Shown piece by piece: positions 24,640 through 35,800 of a stretch of 64,000 nt of DNA. The stretch lies in NCBI RefSeq assembly GCF_019279795.1, contig NC_056745.1, forward strand, positions 505,873,903-505,937,902, given 5' to 3'. This DNA is from Protopterus annectens (lineage: Eukaryota; Chordata; Ceratodontiformes; Protopteridae). The position numbers and the translations under genes were made by a program. Under the pieces are notes generated by a model. It worked only from the letters and a program-made list of their open reading frames with translations. It did no database searches and had not been told where the DNA came from. How positions within the stretch are numbered: position 1 is the stretch's first letter; every line of letters begins with the position of its first letter.

Positions 24640-26100
24640 TTAATCCATTCTCTTATCCATTTCCTTAACCATTTGCCCTTATGAGGGTTGTAGTGATAGC
24701 AATCTGAGCAGCACAAACCAGAGATCCCAGGAAATTCTTTTGGATCATATTGCAGGATATTTAGGCATTCACAGGCAAATGGCAAGACAAAATGCCTCCA
24801 GCATATCCTATATTCGTCCCTCTGGGCACCTTCCATGAGATGCACTAAGAGAGCATCTTCATTCATTGACCAAACTGACCAAAAGGCTAATCTGAATACT
24901 AAGAAGTAGGAGCTCTGCTCTGAGAGCCTCTTAAATTATTACGTTCCTCACTCTGCCACATAAAGTATGTCACAAGACTCACTACCTTAGGACAGAATCT
25001 CAGGTCTATAACCCATAGCCGCAATCTCATAATTTGTGTCAATATCCAAAACTTGTGGCCATCTGTGGAATGTGGAAAAAGACTATTTCCTAAGCTCAGT
25101 CTTGCATAATGCCTATGGTACTAATTACAATCAATCCACCATCTGATCAGTCCACTCTGCCCTCATACATAAAAACAATTCCAAGATGCTTGAACTACTC
25201 CACTTGAGGTAGGTCCTCCCGTTCACCACCAGACAGCAATCAGCTCTTTTCTGATTGACAGCAAAGACTTCTGATTTCATCTGAGATATTTTACACTTAG
25301 CAAATCCTCCAATACATGTCAGAGATCTCAGTCACTTCTGGCTAAGAGGGCATCATCATCATCTGCAAACATCAAGAATGCAGATGTCACATCACCAGAC
25401 TGGATACTCTTCAGACCTTGTCTGCACCTTGATATTCTGTTCATGAAAATCTCAAAAAAGGAGGGAAGACAAGGCACACCTGTGTCAAAGTCCTATGCTC
25501 ACCTTGAATGTATTCAGCATGACATTAAGAATGTGGATGCTGTGGTTTTTCCACAAATACAGTGACTGAAGGGCATGTGGCAGCAGTATTGGCAGCCCAC
25601 ATTGCTGTTGCACCTCCCACAAGATGTTCTGGAAAATGCAGTCATATGCCTTCATTATTTCCACAAAACTTATCTAGACAGTACCGGAAAACTGTCCAAA
25701 TCCCTCCTGTACCCAGGCAAGGACAAAGAGTTGATGTGCTCTTCCACAGCTAGAATTGAATCAGCCTTGCTTCTCCTGAATCAGAGGCTTGACTATTAGT
25801 CAAAACCTCCCTTCAGTATCCAGTATCCAAGGATAATCATTCCCAGGGAGGGTGGTGAAAGTGACCCTTCTGTTCCTGTTCCATTTTTACAACTAGTAAT
25901 CACTGCTCCAGTCTTTCTTTCCAGAAGTATTGCCCCCACTTCATTTTGACACTATGATCTGTTAACCAAGGCATGCCAACAATATCCACTGCCTTAAGCA
26001 TAGCTGTCTTGATTTAGAATATCATGTAGACATCTTCCTTTCAAGTCAAAGTCTTTCCCTAGTAACTTGGTGACTACTTATACCCCTAACCCTGAGGAAC
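24640..26100 (-). mobile_element. Rex3-type RTE LINE, reverse transcriptase and C-terminal half
   Basis: Read on the minus strand from about 26100 to 24640 the frames follow the Rex3/RTE order. LPGNDYPWILDTE comes first, where the family has LPGKVYxRVLER. It is followed by KPLIQE, then HQLFVLAWVQEGFG (family QLFTLARVLEG) and EIMKAYDCIFQNILWEV (family DLEKAFDCVPRGILW). Next come HRCALSSLLFEIFMNRISR (family QGCALSPLLFVIFMDRISR) and the active-site block FADDDDALLA. The final block at 24633-24866 is EYRICWRHFVLPFACECLNI (family RTRWRDYVSxLAWExLGIP). Stops and frame changes are spread throughout. The endonuclease half is not upstream on this strand but lies at 26640-27650 in the opposite orientation. 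Confidence 0.82.
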
Positions 26101-26639
26101 AGCTAAGGTTAAAAAGGCTATGCAGACCAAAACATCTGCATATTTTTTAAAATAACATACATACTCAATCCAGCCGACAGGTCTTCTGCACTAACAGGAC
26201 ATTGTGCAAGTAAGTAATACTTAATGGTAAAGTCAAGTACATTAAACTACACAAGAAAAGACCTCTCAGAAATCATAAATGGTTTTAGAGTGAGGTTAAT
26301 AAACTTCTAGTTGTAAGTAAGAGAATATCTGTTTGTGTATGAAAGCAAAGGATATGTCTGTTTTCCACACATCTCATCATTGTCGTCTTAGCTACCTATA
26401 TTTCTCCACAAAAATCTTCTAGTTCTTTTTACCTTGAAGACTTCTAAAAGGACTTCACCCTTATCTTTCACCATCAGACAGTAAGCATTCAGGAAGTACA
26501 GGTGGCTATGGAAACTACCAAACTGTGGCTACATCAGGCTCAACCCGAGCTTTCTTCAGATCTGTGATGTCTTCCTAACTCCACTCCAGAAGCATATTAT
26601 CCATCTCTCACTGTATGGATCTTCATGGAGAATTAAGCA

Positions 26640-27650
26640 CTCTCATAAAGAATGTTAGGGATAACTGGAAGGACGTGATTGGGAGGAATAGCTTTCATAA
26701 TATGAAGCTGAGTGGGAGTTGATTTGGGACTTTATGCTATTTATAGACTGTGCAAAGTGAACAGCATGCTTTACCAAAAGGATGATCATAAGTGTACTTG
26801 GCATCACAACACCTTGGATCAAGGAATATGCTTGACTTTGTAGTGATGTCATCAAGCCTGAGGCTGTGCATTATGGGCATTCAGGTCAAAAGGGACACAG
26901 AGCTGCCAAATGATCACCACTTGGGATAAATTATGTTACATACCTACTATGAAACCTGTGCAGATATGTGATACAAATATGTGGTCAGGGTAGCTTAGGA
27001 ATATCTAAAAGATGTTCTTTTTTGTGGAACAAGTTCAATTTTACCTAAAGTGGAGCTTCTGTAATTTACTGGGTAGATTGGTGGGCATAGAGACTCAATG
27101 GACCCTGTGGTCCTGTTCAAGATTGCAGTAGTAAGGAGATGTGACTAAAATGTTTTCAGTGTTTGTTATTGTGGTAATCCTATGACCTTCTGGTGGACAT
27201 CAGTGGTGAGGAAAGCCATCAGTTTAAAGAAGGAAGCCTCCTTTGCAATGCTAGTAGAAGGGGTCTCAGATTTGTCCAACAGGTATCAACAGGCCAGGGA
27301 AGCAGCAGTTGCAGCAGCTGGTTAAGTTAAGGCCCATGTACAACAGGAGGTTAGTAAGCCCATGCACAATGACTTTTGAATCACCTCAGAAAGGGCTTGA
27401 AAACCATCAGACTCAGAAGAGGGGACAAACAGTGCCAAAACTGTTCAAAGCAAAAGTGGCAAAACATTGACCTTGATGGGAGTCATTGTTGCGTGGTAGA
27501 AGAAGCATTTTAAAGAATTCCAGAACTTGGCATACATGCTCTCCCTTGAGTAGGTAGTGAAAGAAGCAAATGGAGGGAATGGGTCTAATTTTGAGGATAA
27601 ATTAACTTTGCTATTTAAGCATTTCCTCCACAGCAAGGTTGCAGTAGTGA
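26640..27650 (+). mobile_element. Rex3-type RTE LINE, endonuclease and linker half, inverted
   Basis: On the + strand the fragment contains HKCTWHHNTLDQG (family HKCTWHQDTLG) and IMGIQVKRDTELPNDHHLG (family VLDTRVKRGAELxTDHHLV), the end of the endonuclease. From 27180 it continues with WWTSVVRKAISLKKEASFAM, then YQQAREAAVAAAG, the linker before the reverse transcriptase. It stops near KKHFKEFQNL (family KEHFEELLN), roughly where the minus-strand half at 24640-26100 takes over. Together the two fragments cover almost one RTE element, with its 5' half flipped. Confidence 0.8.
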
Positions 27651-28250
27651 ATACATTTTTTATTAATTATTTTGTCTAAGGTAATGCAGACTGGACCAAG
27701 AGGTCTTCTTTTAGCTGCAGCTTTGTTAGAGTGCACTAGGTGCAACAGCAAAAATAAGTATGGGCATAAGTGCAAAATTACAATGCACATATACACATAT
27801 TCGGCTTATTGTAAGAATCACAGATTAATAAGATACAGTTGGCACAGTAGCAGGGCTAATACTCTACAGGGCTAGAGAATAAGAAGATGGATAGTTTTCA
27901 ATTTTATTTTGATCCCTGTTTAAACAAACAGGTATGGAGGCTAAATGTGCTTGAGACATTGCACGTGAAGAAAATGTAATTATCAAGACATTTTGTTGCA
28001 TGAAGGGCAGAGCAAACAGTACACACATATATTATAACTGTAATAGTTCAGAAATAAGGTGATCTTATAACATCCCAACACCCTACGTGTCAATGAGTAT
28101 ATCAGTAATTTTCAAATACACAAAAGAGTGAACCTAGATTAAAATATAGTTAACTCATACAACATGGACCACGCCAGTAGGTGAAACACAAAACAACAAA
28201 AACAATGCAAACAATGCAAAGGCTCTAAACATTAACAAAACATGAAAAAT
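27651..28250. other. Unassigned sequence
   Basis: AT-rich with no recognisable gene or repeat family. Small open frames at 27672 (+) and 27611 (-) overlap each other and show no domain. Confidence 0.4.
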
Positions 28251-28254
28251 ATTT

Positions 28255-28345
28255 TTGTGGGGGATCAACCTCCCTGCACCCCAACACCCACTATTCCTTA
28301 TATATACAAACTGTGAGATCGCACAACAGTGAGGAAAGGGCATAT
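28255..28345 (-). mobile_element. Diverged core of a foldback-type element
   Basis: On the minus strand the segment reads CACTGTTGTGCGATCTCACA, then GTTTGTATATATAAGG and a G/C-rich stretch ending GATCCCCCACAAAAATATTT. This follows the central box of the two foldback transposons at 12669 and 55216 (CACTGTGGTGCGATCTTGG / CACTGTAGTGCGGTCTCGG, then GTTGGTATAT-TAAG, then a GC hairpin). No GGGTCTATAT ends or inverted arms are found nearby, so this is a fragment or a separate use of the same box. Confidence 0.5.
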
Positions 28346-29981
28346 GTCAATCCTTGGTGCAGAGCTATCTGTCAACGTATCACTCAAAAAATAAATGTCA
28401 GCCTTCCTCATGTAAATAAAGTATAACCATGAACTTCCTTATGAGATACTATCCAAAGCCTTACCTATACTTCCACAAAACAATACAATACCAAATACCA
28501 GTGTACATTCAATAACCACGTTATTAGCATTACAAAAAATGCAGAAATGCTGGTAATGCAAAAAATGAATGCAAGCCGCAAATACCACTTCCACACAAGT
28601 AACAACTTAAACAGCCAACAATCCCTACAAGAACATAAATAACACTCATTCAACCTTCCTGAAATTGTACAAATTGCATGCATCCGACAATGCATTCACT
28701 TTTATTACTCCCATTTATAGTCAACCAGATATGCAGTCGACCAGTGTTACTACGTGCACATGTCCTGTCAGCCTTGAATTTAAGCAATTTTACTTTGGAT
28801 TAGACTAGAGAATAGCTTTTTAAGTGGTACACAAATCTCATAATGTTGACTATTTTTGTAGCTAAATAAACATGTTTCATTTATATATAAACACTGTGTT
28901 TGATTTGATTGTTACTGCAAATCAAATGTAAACTAAATCAAGGGAAAAAAATAGCTACCATGTAAAATCTACAACCAACAGAATAGTGCTGTCTACTTTC
29001 ACTGCAAGGCACACAGCTGCTAAATATCTTTACGAAAGTGAACACAAAATATTTGTAGTGTCTTTGTGAAAGAGCTAGTTTTATTAATTATTCCCAAATT
29101 AATCTTGTTGTTTGTAATGGTTAATCCCTGTTTTTAACCCTTTATATTGTTCGTTTTCTGCTTTCCTTTTAGATGAGTTTTGTGCCTACAGGCATGTTAT
29201 TTAGTTATTTATCTACTTTTGTTGCCCAGGTTAATTGCGTTAGATTTATATTAATAGCTGTCTTGCATCAAGAGAAATGGTGCATAAATGTAAACCACAA
29301 TGCTGATCACAACACAGTTCACAACCCATGGTACCATCCAAAGCAGTGCTGTTGAAAGCTGTCTGCAACTTTCAGAGTGACGTTTACCCCTATCCCTTCC
29401 AATCTAGTATTCAGCCTATGTGTGAGTGTGCGCGTGTTGATGTTGCAGTGTCATTCTTGTGGAAACCTTTAGTCGATGCCAGAATTATATACAGCATACA
29501 TGCTGTAGTTTGACTCTGAAGGAAATAACTATATAAAGAAAGTCTTCTTTGAAAGCTATTACATGACAGGTGCTGGGGGTGGGGGAAGGGAAAGCACAGT
29601 CAGCATTTAATTTTTGTTTTTGCTGTGACCTATCAGCTAGAATACAGATTCAGTAACAAGTGGAACTCTAAGCTTGGGCCATTTGTCTGTAGCTTTGTTC
29701 CAAATGTTGAAATTGCTTTAGCTCAGACTGACTTTATTTGGACTCACTACATGGAATTATAACAAAAACATGCAATTTGGAAAGCAAAGGCTAGATCTTT
29801 TGTAAAACAGGTTGCTTCGAGTTCAGAATTCTGGCACATGTCATTATTCTCTTTGCACAAAGGGTAGGTGACTTTATAGCTTTTTAGCAAATATTTATTT
29901 TTGTGTTTAAAGTTGTTGCCTTTTAAATGCTAAACATAATTTAAATCAAAATGTATTAGACAGCATGCATTTTTTTTTCAG
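28346..29981 (+). other. Sequence upstream of BEST3 exon 2 (intron 1 or 5' flank)
   Basis: No coding exon or repeat family is recognised. It should be intron 1 or the 5' flank, since bestrophin genes usually have a non-coding first exon. That exon cannot be located by inspection. Confidence 0.5.
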
Positions 29982-30151
29982 AGAAACATAATATAGAAGA
30001 TGACCGTCACTTACTCCAGTAAAGTAGCCAATGCCACTTTCTTTGGATTTCACAGACTACTGCTGCGCTGGAGAGGCAGCATTTACAAACTATTGTACAG
30101 AGAGTTCATTGTTTTTGCTGGACTTTACACGGCCTTGAGTCTAATCTACAG
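29982..30151 (+). CDS. BEST3: Bestrophin-3, coding exon with the start codon
   Basis: Partial host gene. Bestrophins are calcium-activated, anion-conducting channels of the plasma membrane built as pentamers. The exon follows a polypyrimidine tract and acceptor TTTTTTTTCAG (ending 29981), carries a short 5' UTR, starts at ATG 30000-30002 and ends at donor AG|GTAAAT (30151/30152). Its 152 coding bases end in phase 2, as I recall for bestrophin exon 2. The product begins [20 protein letters not shown], then [20 protein letters not shown] and [11 protein letters not shown]. This is the highly conserved bestrophin N-terminus followed by the first membrane segment. [15 protein letters not shown] and [11 protein letters not shown] match BEST3 better than BEST1 or BEST2 (recalled, not aligned). 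The frame is open and both splice sites are good, so it is probably a living gene rather than a pseudogene. Confidence 0.93.
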
Positions 30152-30229
30152 GTAAATCATTTCAGGTACCTCCATTTCTGCTGGCCTTAAATTACTGTTA
30201 TGAAAAGAAATAATTAAAAAATGTATTTT

Positions 30230-30420
30230 TCAGAACTGGTGTGTATCTATGTTATTATCATGCAATACCATACTCCGGGTTCTGCACTGCATTCTTGCAT
30301 GTTTTGTAATTTTATGTAATTTCAATTTGGAATTTTTGAATGGCCTGATGAAGACTGCAGATACAAGTATATATGCTAAACAAAACTTGATGTCCTCCAG
30401 CAGCTGTCCAAACAAATGAC
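30230..30420 (+). mobile_element. Possible Penelope-like end remnant
   Basis: The segment contains GGCCTGATGAAGACTGCAGA followed about 20 nt later by GCTAAACAAAAC. CTGATGA, a short spacer and (G)AAA resemble the hammerhead-like ends of the Penelope-like elements in this window, with GAAA changed to TAAA. No coding part is attached, so the call rests on this motif only. Confidence 0.35.
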
Positions 30421-30502
30421 ACAGAAATGTGTAAGAGCAGGATGATTTTTCATAGACAATTCCTTGTTTCTTTTAGCCATGCATGATAAAGTGATAAAGA
30501 AG

Positions 30503-30503
<1 letters not shown>

Positions 30504-30567
<64 letters not shown>
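30504..30567. repeat. (GT)n microsatellite in BEST3 intron 2
   Basis: About 31 uninterrupted TG/GT dinucleotides. Confidence 0.99.
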
Positions 30568-30570
<3 letters not shown>

Positions 30571-30948
30571 AAAGGTAATTGTGGTGCATCAATATTTGCA
30601 ATAAGTCTTGCTTCTGTTATATTTACTTACATAAGCAATTAAGTTGACAGCCAGTGCACAGTAAAATGTTTACTAAAATAATAATATTACAATCACATGA
30701 AATTACAATATCTTATTAACAAATATTTTGCAGGCTCCTCAGTTTGAACTTAATTGTGAAGCAATTTCTGTTCAATAAATTCTGCACCAAATGATTAAAT
30801 TTTAGTTTCAGCCCATTTTCTTGTGCACATCTTCTTTAGTTACAGCACATTTTCTTGTTCATTTGTTGTTGGTTTTTTTGTATTCCAAGAATATACTATT
30901 ATACAATCGCTGTTTCTTTTTTCTTTTTTTTTTTCATTGTTGCTATAG

Positions 30949-31043
30949 ATTTTTTATTTCAGAATCTCAAAAGCGATACTTTGAAAAATTGTCACTTTAC
31001 TGTGACCACTATGCTGAACAAATCCCAGTCACATTTGTTCTTG
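30949..31043 (+). CDS. BEST3: Bestrophin-3, second coding exon
   Basis: Partial host gene continuing from the exon ending at 30151. The acceptor is TTGCTATAG|A and the donor is CTTG|GTAAGT, giving a 95-bp exon, the length I recall for bestrophin exon 3. Joined in phase 2, the first base completes an Arg codon, then FFISESQKRYFEKLSLYCDH, then YAEQIPVTFVLG. The QKRYFEKLS-YCD-YAEQIPVTFVLG block is the conserved segment before the second membrane helix and is BEST3-like (BEST1 has [24 protein letters not shown]). An alternative acceptor 12 bp downstream (TATTTCAG) would also be AG, but it would drop residues present in other bestrophins and change the phase. The next exon, expected to start FYVTLVV, is not found up to 64000. 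Confidence 0.93.
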
Positions 31044-31683
31044 GTAAGTACAGTTTTCAGCACTTTCAGGAAAAGGAAAGTTTCTTTTTATGAGCCTAAG
31101 GGTAACAGAGATGTTTTGAACTGAAGTTAAGCCTTCAATTAAGAATTCTAATTCTGTCAAGCGACCAGTCACTGAAAAGGAGGTCTATCAAATATTACCT
31201 TCCCTAAAATAATCTAGATCTTATTTCGCCTGAATATTAGGAAGTTCAGAACATATTGTTTGTGCTTTACATCTAATTAATATTACCTTACAGTTAACTG
31301 ACAGTAAAGTGATTTTATTATATAAATTAACTTGGTTTCATAGTAATTATACAATATTTTAAGTATGATCTCTCACTTTTTTTTTGCTATTTTTTTTTTT
31401 TGCTAGACAAAATGAAATGATGCAGTTCTAGCTGTAGATTCAGAATTTGATGGTTAAGAAGGAATAAAGTATAACTTTTCCATTTTTTTTGTTAAGAGAT
31501 CCACACGAAGAAACATAAATTCTGTAGTAGCACATCCTGAGTGGGGTGCATCATGTATTCATTAATGTGATGGAACACAATAATGCCATTGGTAAAAGTT
31601 TGAAGAATATGCTATAGTGATAGCAGAATGAGGCTTTTCAATAAGCAACATGTAGAAGGGAAGAAGCAAAACGGGAAAGTGAA
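31044..31683 (+). other. BEST3: Start of BEST3 intron 3
   Basis: The donor GTAAGT is followed by AT-rich sequence with T runs and no recognised repeat family. By inference the rest of the window to 64000 lies in this intron. Confidence 0.55.
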
Positions 31684-31850
<167 letters not shown>

Positions 31851-31975
31851 ATGGAACTGCTTTCTTTACATGAAAGTACGTTTTAAAGAATTGTACTTAC
31901 CAAAGCTGAATCCAGCGAAGCTCCAGTTCAATGAACGAACGGACTGCCAAATTACTTTCCCTGTGAATATAAAAT

Positions 31976-31978
<3 letters not shown>

Positions 31979-32024
<46 letters not shown>
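31979..32024. repeat. (AT)n microsatellite
   Basis: About 22 uninterrupted AT dinucleotides. Confidence 0.98.
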
Positions 32025-32025
<1 letters not shown>

Positions 32026-32199
32026 AATATAATGTTATTAAAATAAAATAAAAAAAAACATTTATTGCACTTCCCATAGAACCGTTGTCAGTATGTTTCT
32101 CCACCTAATATAACTCCTACAATATTAAAGAATATAAATATGCTTGTTTTTGGATATTAAAAATGGTTAATCTGTCATATTAAAATCCAGAATACTCCA

Positions 32200-33900
32200 T
32201 CACATTAAAATCTCAATCAAAATCAAAGATCTGCCTTCCAGCTTAATATGCAACTTATAGACACCATTTCATTCAGCCCATAGGGACCTGTGGCATTCAT
32301 CCTAAGTTGCCACTTTAATTCTTTGACCTGTAATAAATCTTTCCAAGGTCCCCCTCTTTTGTCCAGTTTCACATCGTCCACTATGTAAAACTTAAAAGTG
32401 TGCCCATTGTTTTCAATATGTGTCTATACAAAGCATTATGTGCAGCTTTCCTTTTGATATCGTAAAGATGTTGGTATACCCTTGTTTTAAAGGTTTTCTC
32501 AGTTTTACTGATATAAAAACTGGCACATCCAGTGTACTGGGCCACTTATGCCACTTGTTTGCTTAAACAGTAGTATTTGTGTCTGATATGAACTTCTCCA
32601 TACCCCTCAATAAAAAAGGTACTGCCCTCTAACATATAGTGGTATTGGCTGCAGTGTCCACAAACCCTCATACCTGGATAGGTATTAATTACAAAGTGTC
32701 TTCCAAAAGTTTTTTTTTTTATATCAAAGTCCTTTTAGACAATTATTCTGTGTTTTTTTCTCCAACTGATCTTGTAATATTTTATCAATAGAAACAATGT
32801 CCTAATTCCTCTGTATTACTCTCTTAATGGCTGGAAATGTTGTATTATATGTGAGAATCAAAGCTTTACCTACACTTAATTCATCACCTAGTTGGTCCAT
32901 TTTAGAAAAAAAAGTCTGTTTTACCTAACAAAGGGAAGAATAACCCTTTCCATCTTTTATTAAACACTTCCAAGGCTAAATTCTTAATAAATATTCTGGG
33001 GTACCCTCTTTTTTCAAACAAGTTTATCAATATTTCACTCTGTTTGTAAAAGACTTCACCATCAAATATCATCCTGGCTAAATAGACAAGTTGTCCTTTC
33101 ACCAGAGCCCTTTTTTAAAAAAGGGGTGCCAACTAGAGAAGTGTAACAGTGTATTGGAGTAAGTGGGTTTTGTAAAAATAGATGACTCAGATCTCCTCAC
33201 CTCCTTGTTGTTAGTGGTCTTAACCTCCAAATAAGCCATTTCTACTCCTGAAAAATTCATAGTAAATTTAAGGAAGTTAGTGGTGCCATTAATGTAAGTG
33301 AAGAATGCCATCAGTCTATCCTCAGTATCATTCCAAACAATTATAATATCATCCAAAAACATGCCACAAAAGGCCCAAAATGCCCTAGAGGGGGAAATTC
33401 AAAACATATTCCTGTTCCCAACAGGCCACCACCAGATTGGCAAAGACAGGGTGCAAGCTGCGCCCATAGCCACCCCTGTCTTTTGGTGGAAAATATGACC
33501 TTCAAAAAATATAAAAGTTATTCATTAGTATAATCCCATCAAGTCCTTCAGTAGCAAAATCTCTGCATGATTCATGTGGCTATTTTTAAATAAATATTTA
33601 TAGAACCACCGAATGCCAATCTGGTGTTGGATAACAGAGTACAAATCCTTAATATCAATTGTCACAAAAAGTATTTGTCACATAACGACTCTGTAATTCT
33701 AGTTAAAAAATAACATGAGTCCTTTAAAAGGTGGCCAATGTTCTTTGTCTTCCCTTTTAATTTCAGATCAGTGAACAAAACTGAGATAATTAAACCACAA
33801 CCACTTCATATAAGTAACAACGATTGCAGGGTTCAACAACTGGTCATATACTAAGCCCAACATGTGCACTCTAACTAATTGTTCAATTGGCCTCTCGTTT
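32200..33900 (-). mobile_element. Penelope-like element, 3' two-thirds, broken
   Basis: Read on the minus strand. Reverse transcriptase core motifs appear near 33640-33680 (IDIKDLYSVI) and 33450-33490 (GVAMGAACTLS). The active-site segment is at 33310-33362 (FLDDIIIVWNDTEDRL) and is followed by MAYLEVKTTN. Near 32400-32560 the GIY-YIG endonuclease trace reads VAQYTGCASFYISKTEKTFK, then TRVYQHLYDIKRK. The N-terminal part and clear pseudo-LTRs are absent. Its upstream side runs into the 46-bp minisatellite. It is fossil and lies in the presumed BEST3 intron 3, opposite in strand to the gene. Confidence 0.82.
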
Positions 33901-33922
33901 CAGTAACTATTGCCACATGATA

Positions 33923-34888
33923 TACAGGGTTATGATCCTGTGGCATACTGATACATAATGTTTGACAGTACAGGGTTACGATCCTGTGGCATACTGATAC
34001 ATAGCGTTTGACAGTACAGGGTTATGATCCTGTGGCATACTGATACATAACATTTGACAGTACAGGGTTACGATCCTGTGGCATACCGATACATAAGGTT
34101 TGACAGTACAGGGTTGCGATCCTGTGGCATACTGATACATAACATTTAACAGTACAGGGTTCCGATCCTGTGGCATACTGATACATAATGTTTGACAGTA
34201 CAGGGTTACGATCCTGTGGCATACTGATACATAGCGTTTGACAGTACAGGGTTATGATCCTGTGGCATACTGATACATAATGTTTGACAGTACAGGGTTA
34301 TGATCCTGTGGCATACTGATACATAACGTTTAACAGTACAGGGTTATGATCCTGTGGCATACTGATACATAACATTTGACAGTACAGGGTTACGATCCTG
34401 TGGCATACTGATACATAACATTTGACAGTACAGGGTTACGATCCTGTGGCATACTGATACATAGCGTTTGACAGTACAGGGTTACGATCCTGTGGCATAC
34501 TGATACATAACATTTGACAGTACAGGGTTATGATCCTGTGGCATACTGATGCATAACGTTTGACAGTACAGGGTTATGATCCTGTGGCATACTGATACAT
34601 AACGTTTGACAGTACAGGGTTACGATCCTGTGGCATACTGATACATAACATTTGACAGTACAGGGTTATGATCCTGTGGCATACTGATACATAACATTTG
34701 ACAGTACAGGGTTATGATCCTGTGGCATACTGATACATAACATTTAACAGTACAGGGTTCCGATCCTGTGGCATACTGATACATAACGTTTGACAGTACA
34801 GGGTTACGATCCTGTGGCATACTGATACATAACGTTTGACAGTACAGGGTTACGATCCTGTGGCATACTGATACATAATGTTTGACAG
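33923..34888. repeat. 46-bp minisatellite, exactly 21 units
   Basis: The unit is TACAGGGTTACGATCCTGTG, then GCATACTGATACATAACGTTTGACAG; 966 bp equals 21 x 46 with no length change. Most unit differences fall on two CpG sites (TTACGATCC as ACG, ATG, GCG or CCG; AACGTTT as ACG, ATG, ACA or GCG). A marked pair of units (AACATTTAACAG then TTCCGATCC) occurs at 34141 and again at 34739, 598 bp or exactly 13 units apart. Because 46 is not divisible by 3, the minus-strand open frames cycle through three readings. They are not genes. Confidence 0.98.
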
Positions 34889-35390
34889 AATCAAAAAGTA
34901 CTTTCTCCCCTGGAGCTTCATCCTGCATCTAAATTACCTGCATCAAACATCACTTCGCAAAAGAAGAAAATAGCACACAAGTTCAGGTTTTCTAATTATT
35001 CATAGCAAACGTACAGTAGAAATGCATCTTAAGGTGTATTTAATGACTCCCGTGAGTTTCACAGTTATGCACACAAACAAGCATCTGCTCAGACTGGCAC
35101 ATGGGTGGCTACAGAGAGATGCAGTTCAGATTAAGTTATATGGGAAAAATAATTCACACACTTATATGTCTGAAACAATAAGAAAGAAAGAAAATATTTT
35201 TAGGGCTCCCTGTTGTATCTGGTGATATGTGTTTTGAAAACTTTGTGAATAAATATTTGAGCAGTTCAAACAAAATCTGCTTCAGCTGTTTACACGCTAT
35301 TAGCTCACAATTTACCTGCTTGTTGATACTTACTCAAAGTGGCAAGTACCCAACCCCCCAGCAGCTCAGGCTTACTACATCTACCTGCAT
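34889..35390. other. Unassigned sequence
   Basis: No gene or known repeat is seen. A 67-codon frame at 35022-35225 (+) has no domain. Confidence 0.4.
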
Positions 35391-35394
35391 AGAA

Positions 35395-35800
35395 TCCTAA
35401 CTCTATCCGTAAAATTTCTACCCGCTCCCTAACCTTAATCCCAAATATTATTCCCTAACTGTAATTCTAAAACTTCTAGTTGTTCCTTAACCCTAATCCC
35501 ATCTCCACTCTCTAAACCTAAAATTCCTAGTTGTTTGCTATCCTTAATCTCACCCACCAACTTCAACCTTAAAACTCCTTATCCCCACCCTCACCCTAAC
35601 CATCTAACTCCATCTTGCTTCCTAAACCTAATCTCAAGCCTCAGTCTCAAAACATAAAACTCCAAGTCATTCCTTAACCCTAATCCAAACCCCTGTTCTC
35701 CTAAAACTTCAAGTTGCATCCTAAACCTAAAAATCTCACTCATTAAGACTAATCCTAAAGCTCCCAGTCACCTCCTAACTCAAACCATGAAACTTCTCCT
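35395..35800. repeat. Degenerate CCTAA-rich tandem repeat
   Basis: The + strand is C/T/A-rich with many CCTAA, CCCTAA and CTTAA words (for example TTCCTTAACCCTAATCCCAT) and a recurring phrase AAACTTCTAGTTGTTCC / AAATTCCTAGTTGTTTGC / AAACTTCAAGTTGCATCC about every 55-65 bp. It looks like an old minisatellite built on telomere-like words rather than true (CCCTAA)n. Confidence 0.6.

Larger units (their letters stand above)
30152..30948 (+). other. BEST3: BEST3 intron 2
   Basis: A 797-bp intron with donor GTAAAT and acceptor TTGCTATAG, preceded by a long T-rich tract. It holds a (GT)n repeat (30504-30567) and a possible Penelope-like end remnant (30230-30420). Confidence 0.88.

Noticed and set aside
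30949-30960. Alternative acceptor TATTTCAG at 30961 for BEST3 exon 3
   Set aside because: It would remove four residues found in other bestrophins and break the phase with the preceding exon; TTGCTATAG at 30948 keeps the 95-bp exon and frame.
33976-34928. Minus-strand frames with repeated MPQDRNPVLSN-type peptides
   Set aside because: These are three-frame readings of the 46-bp minisatellite.
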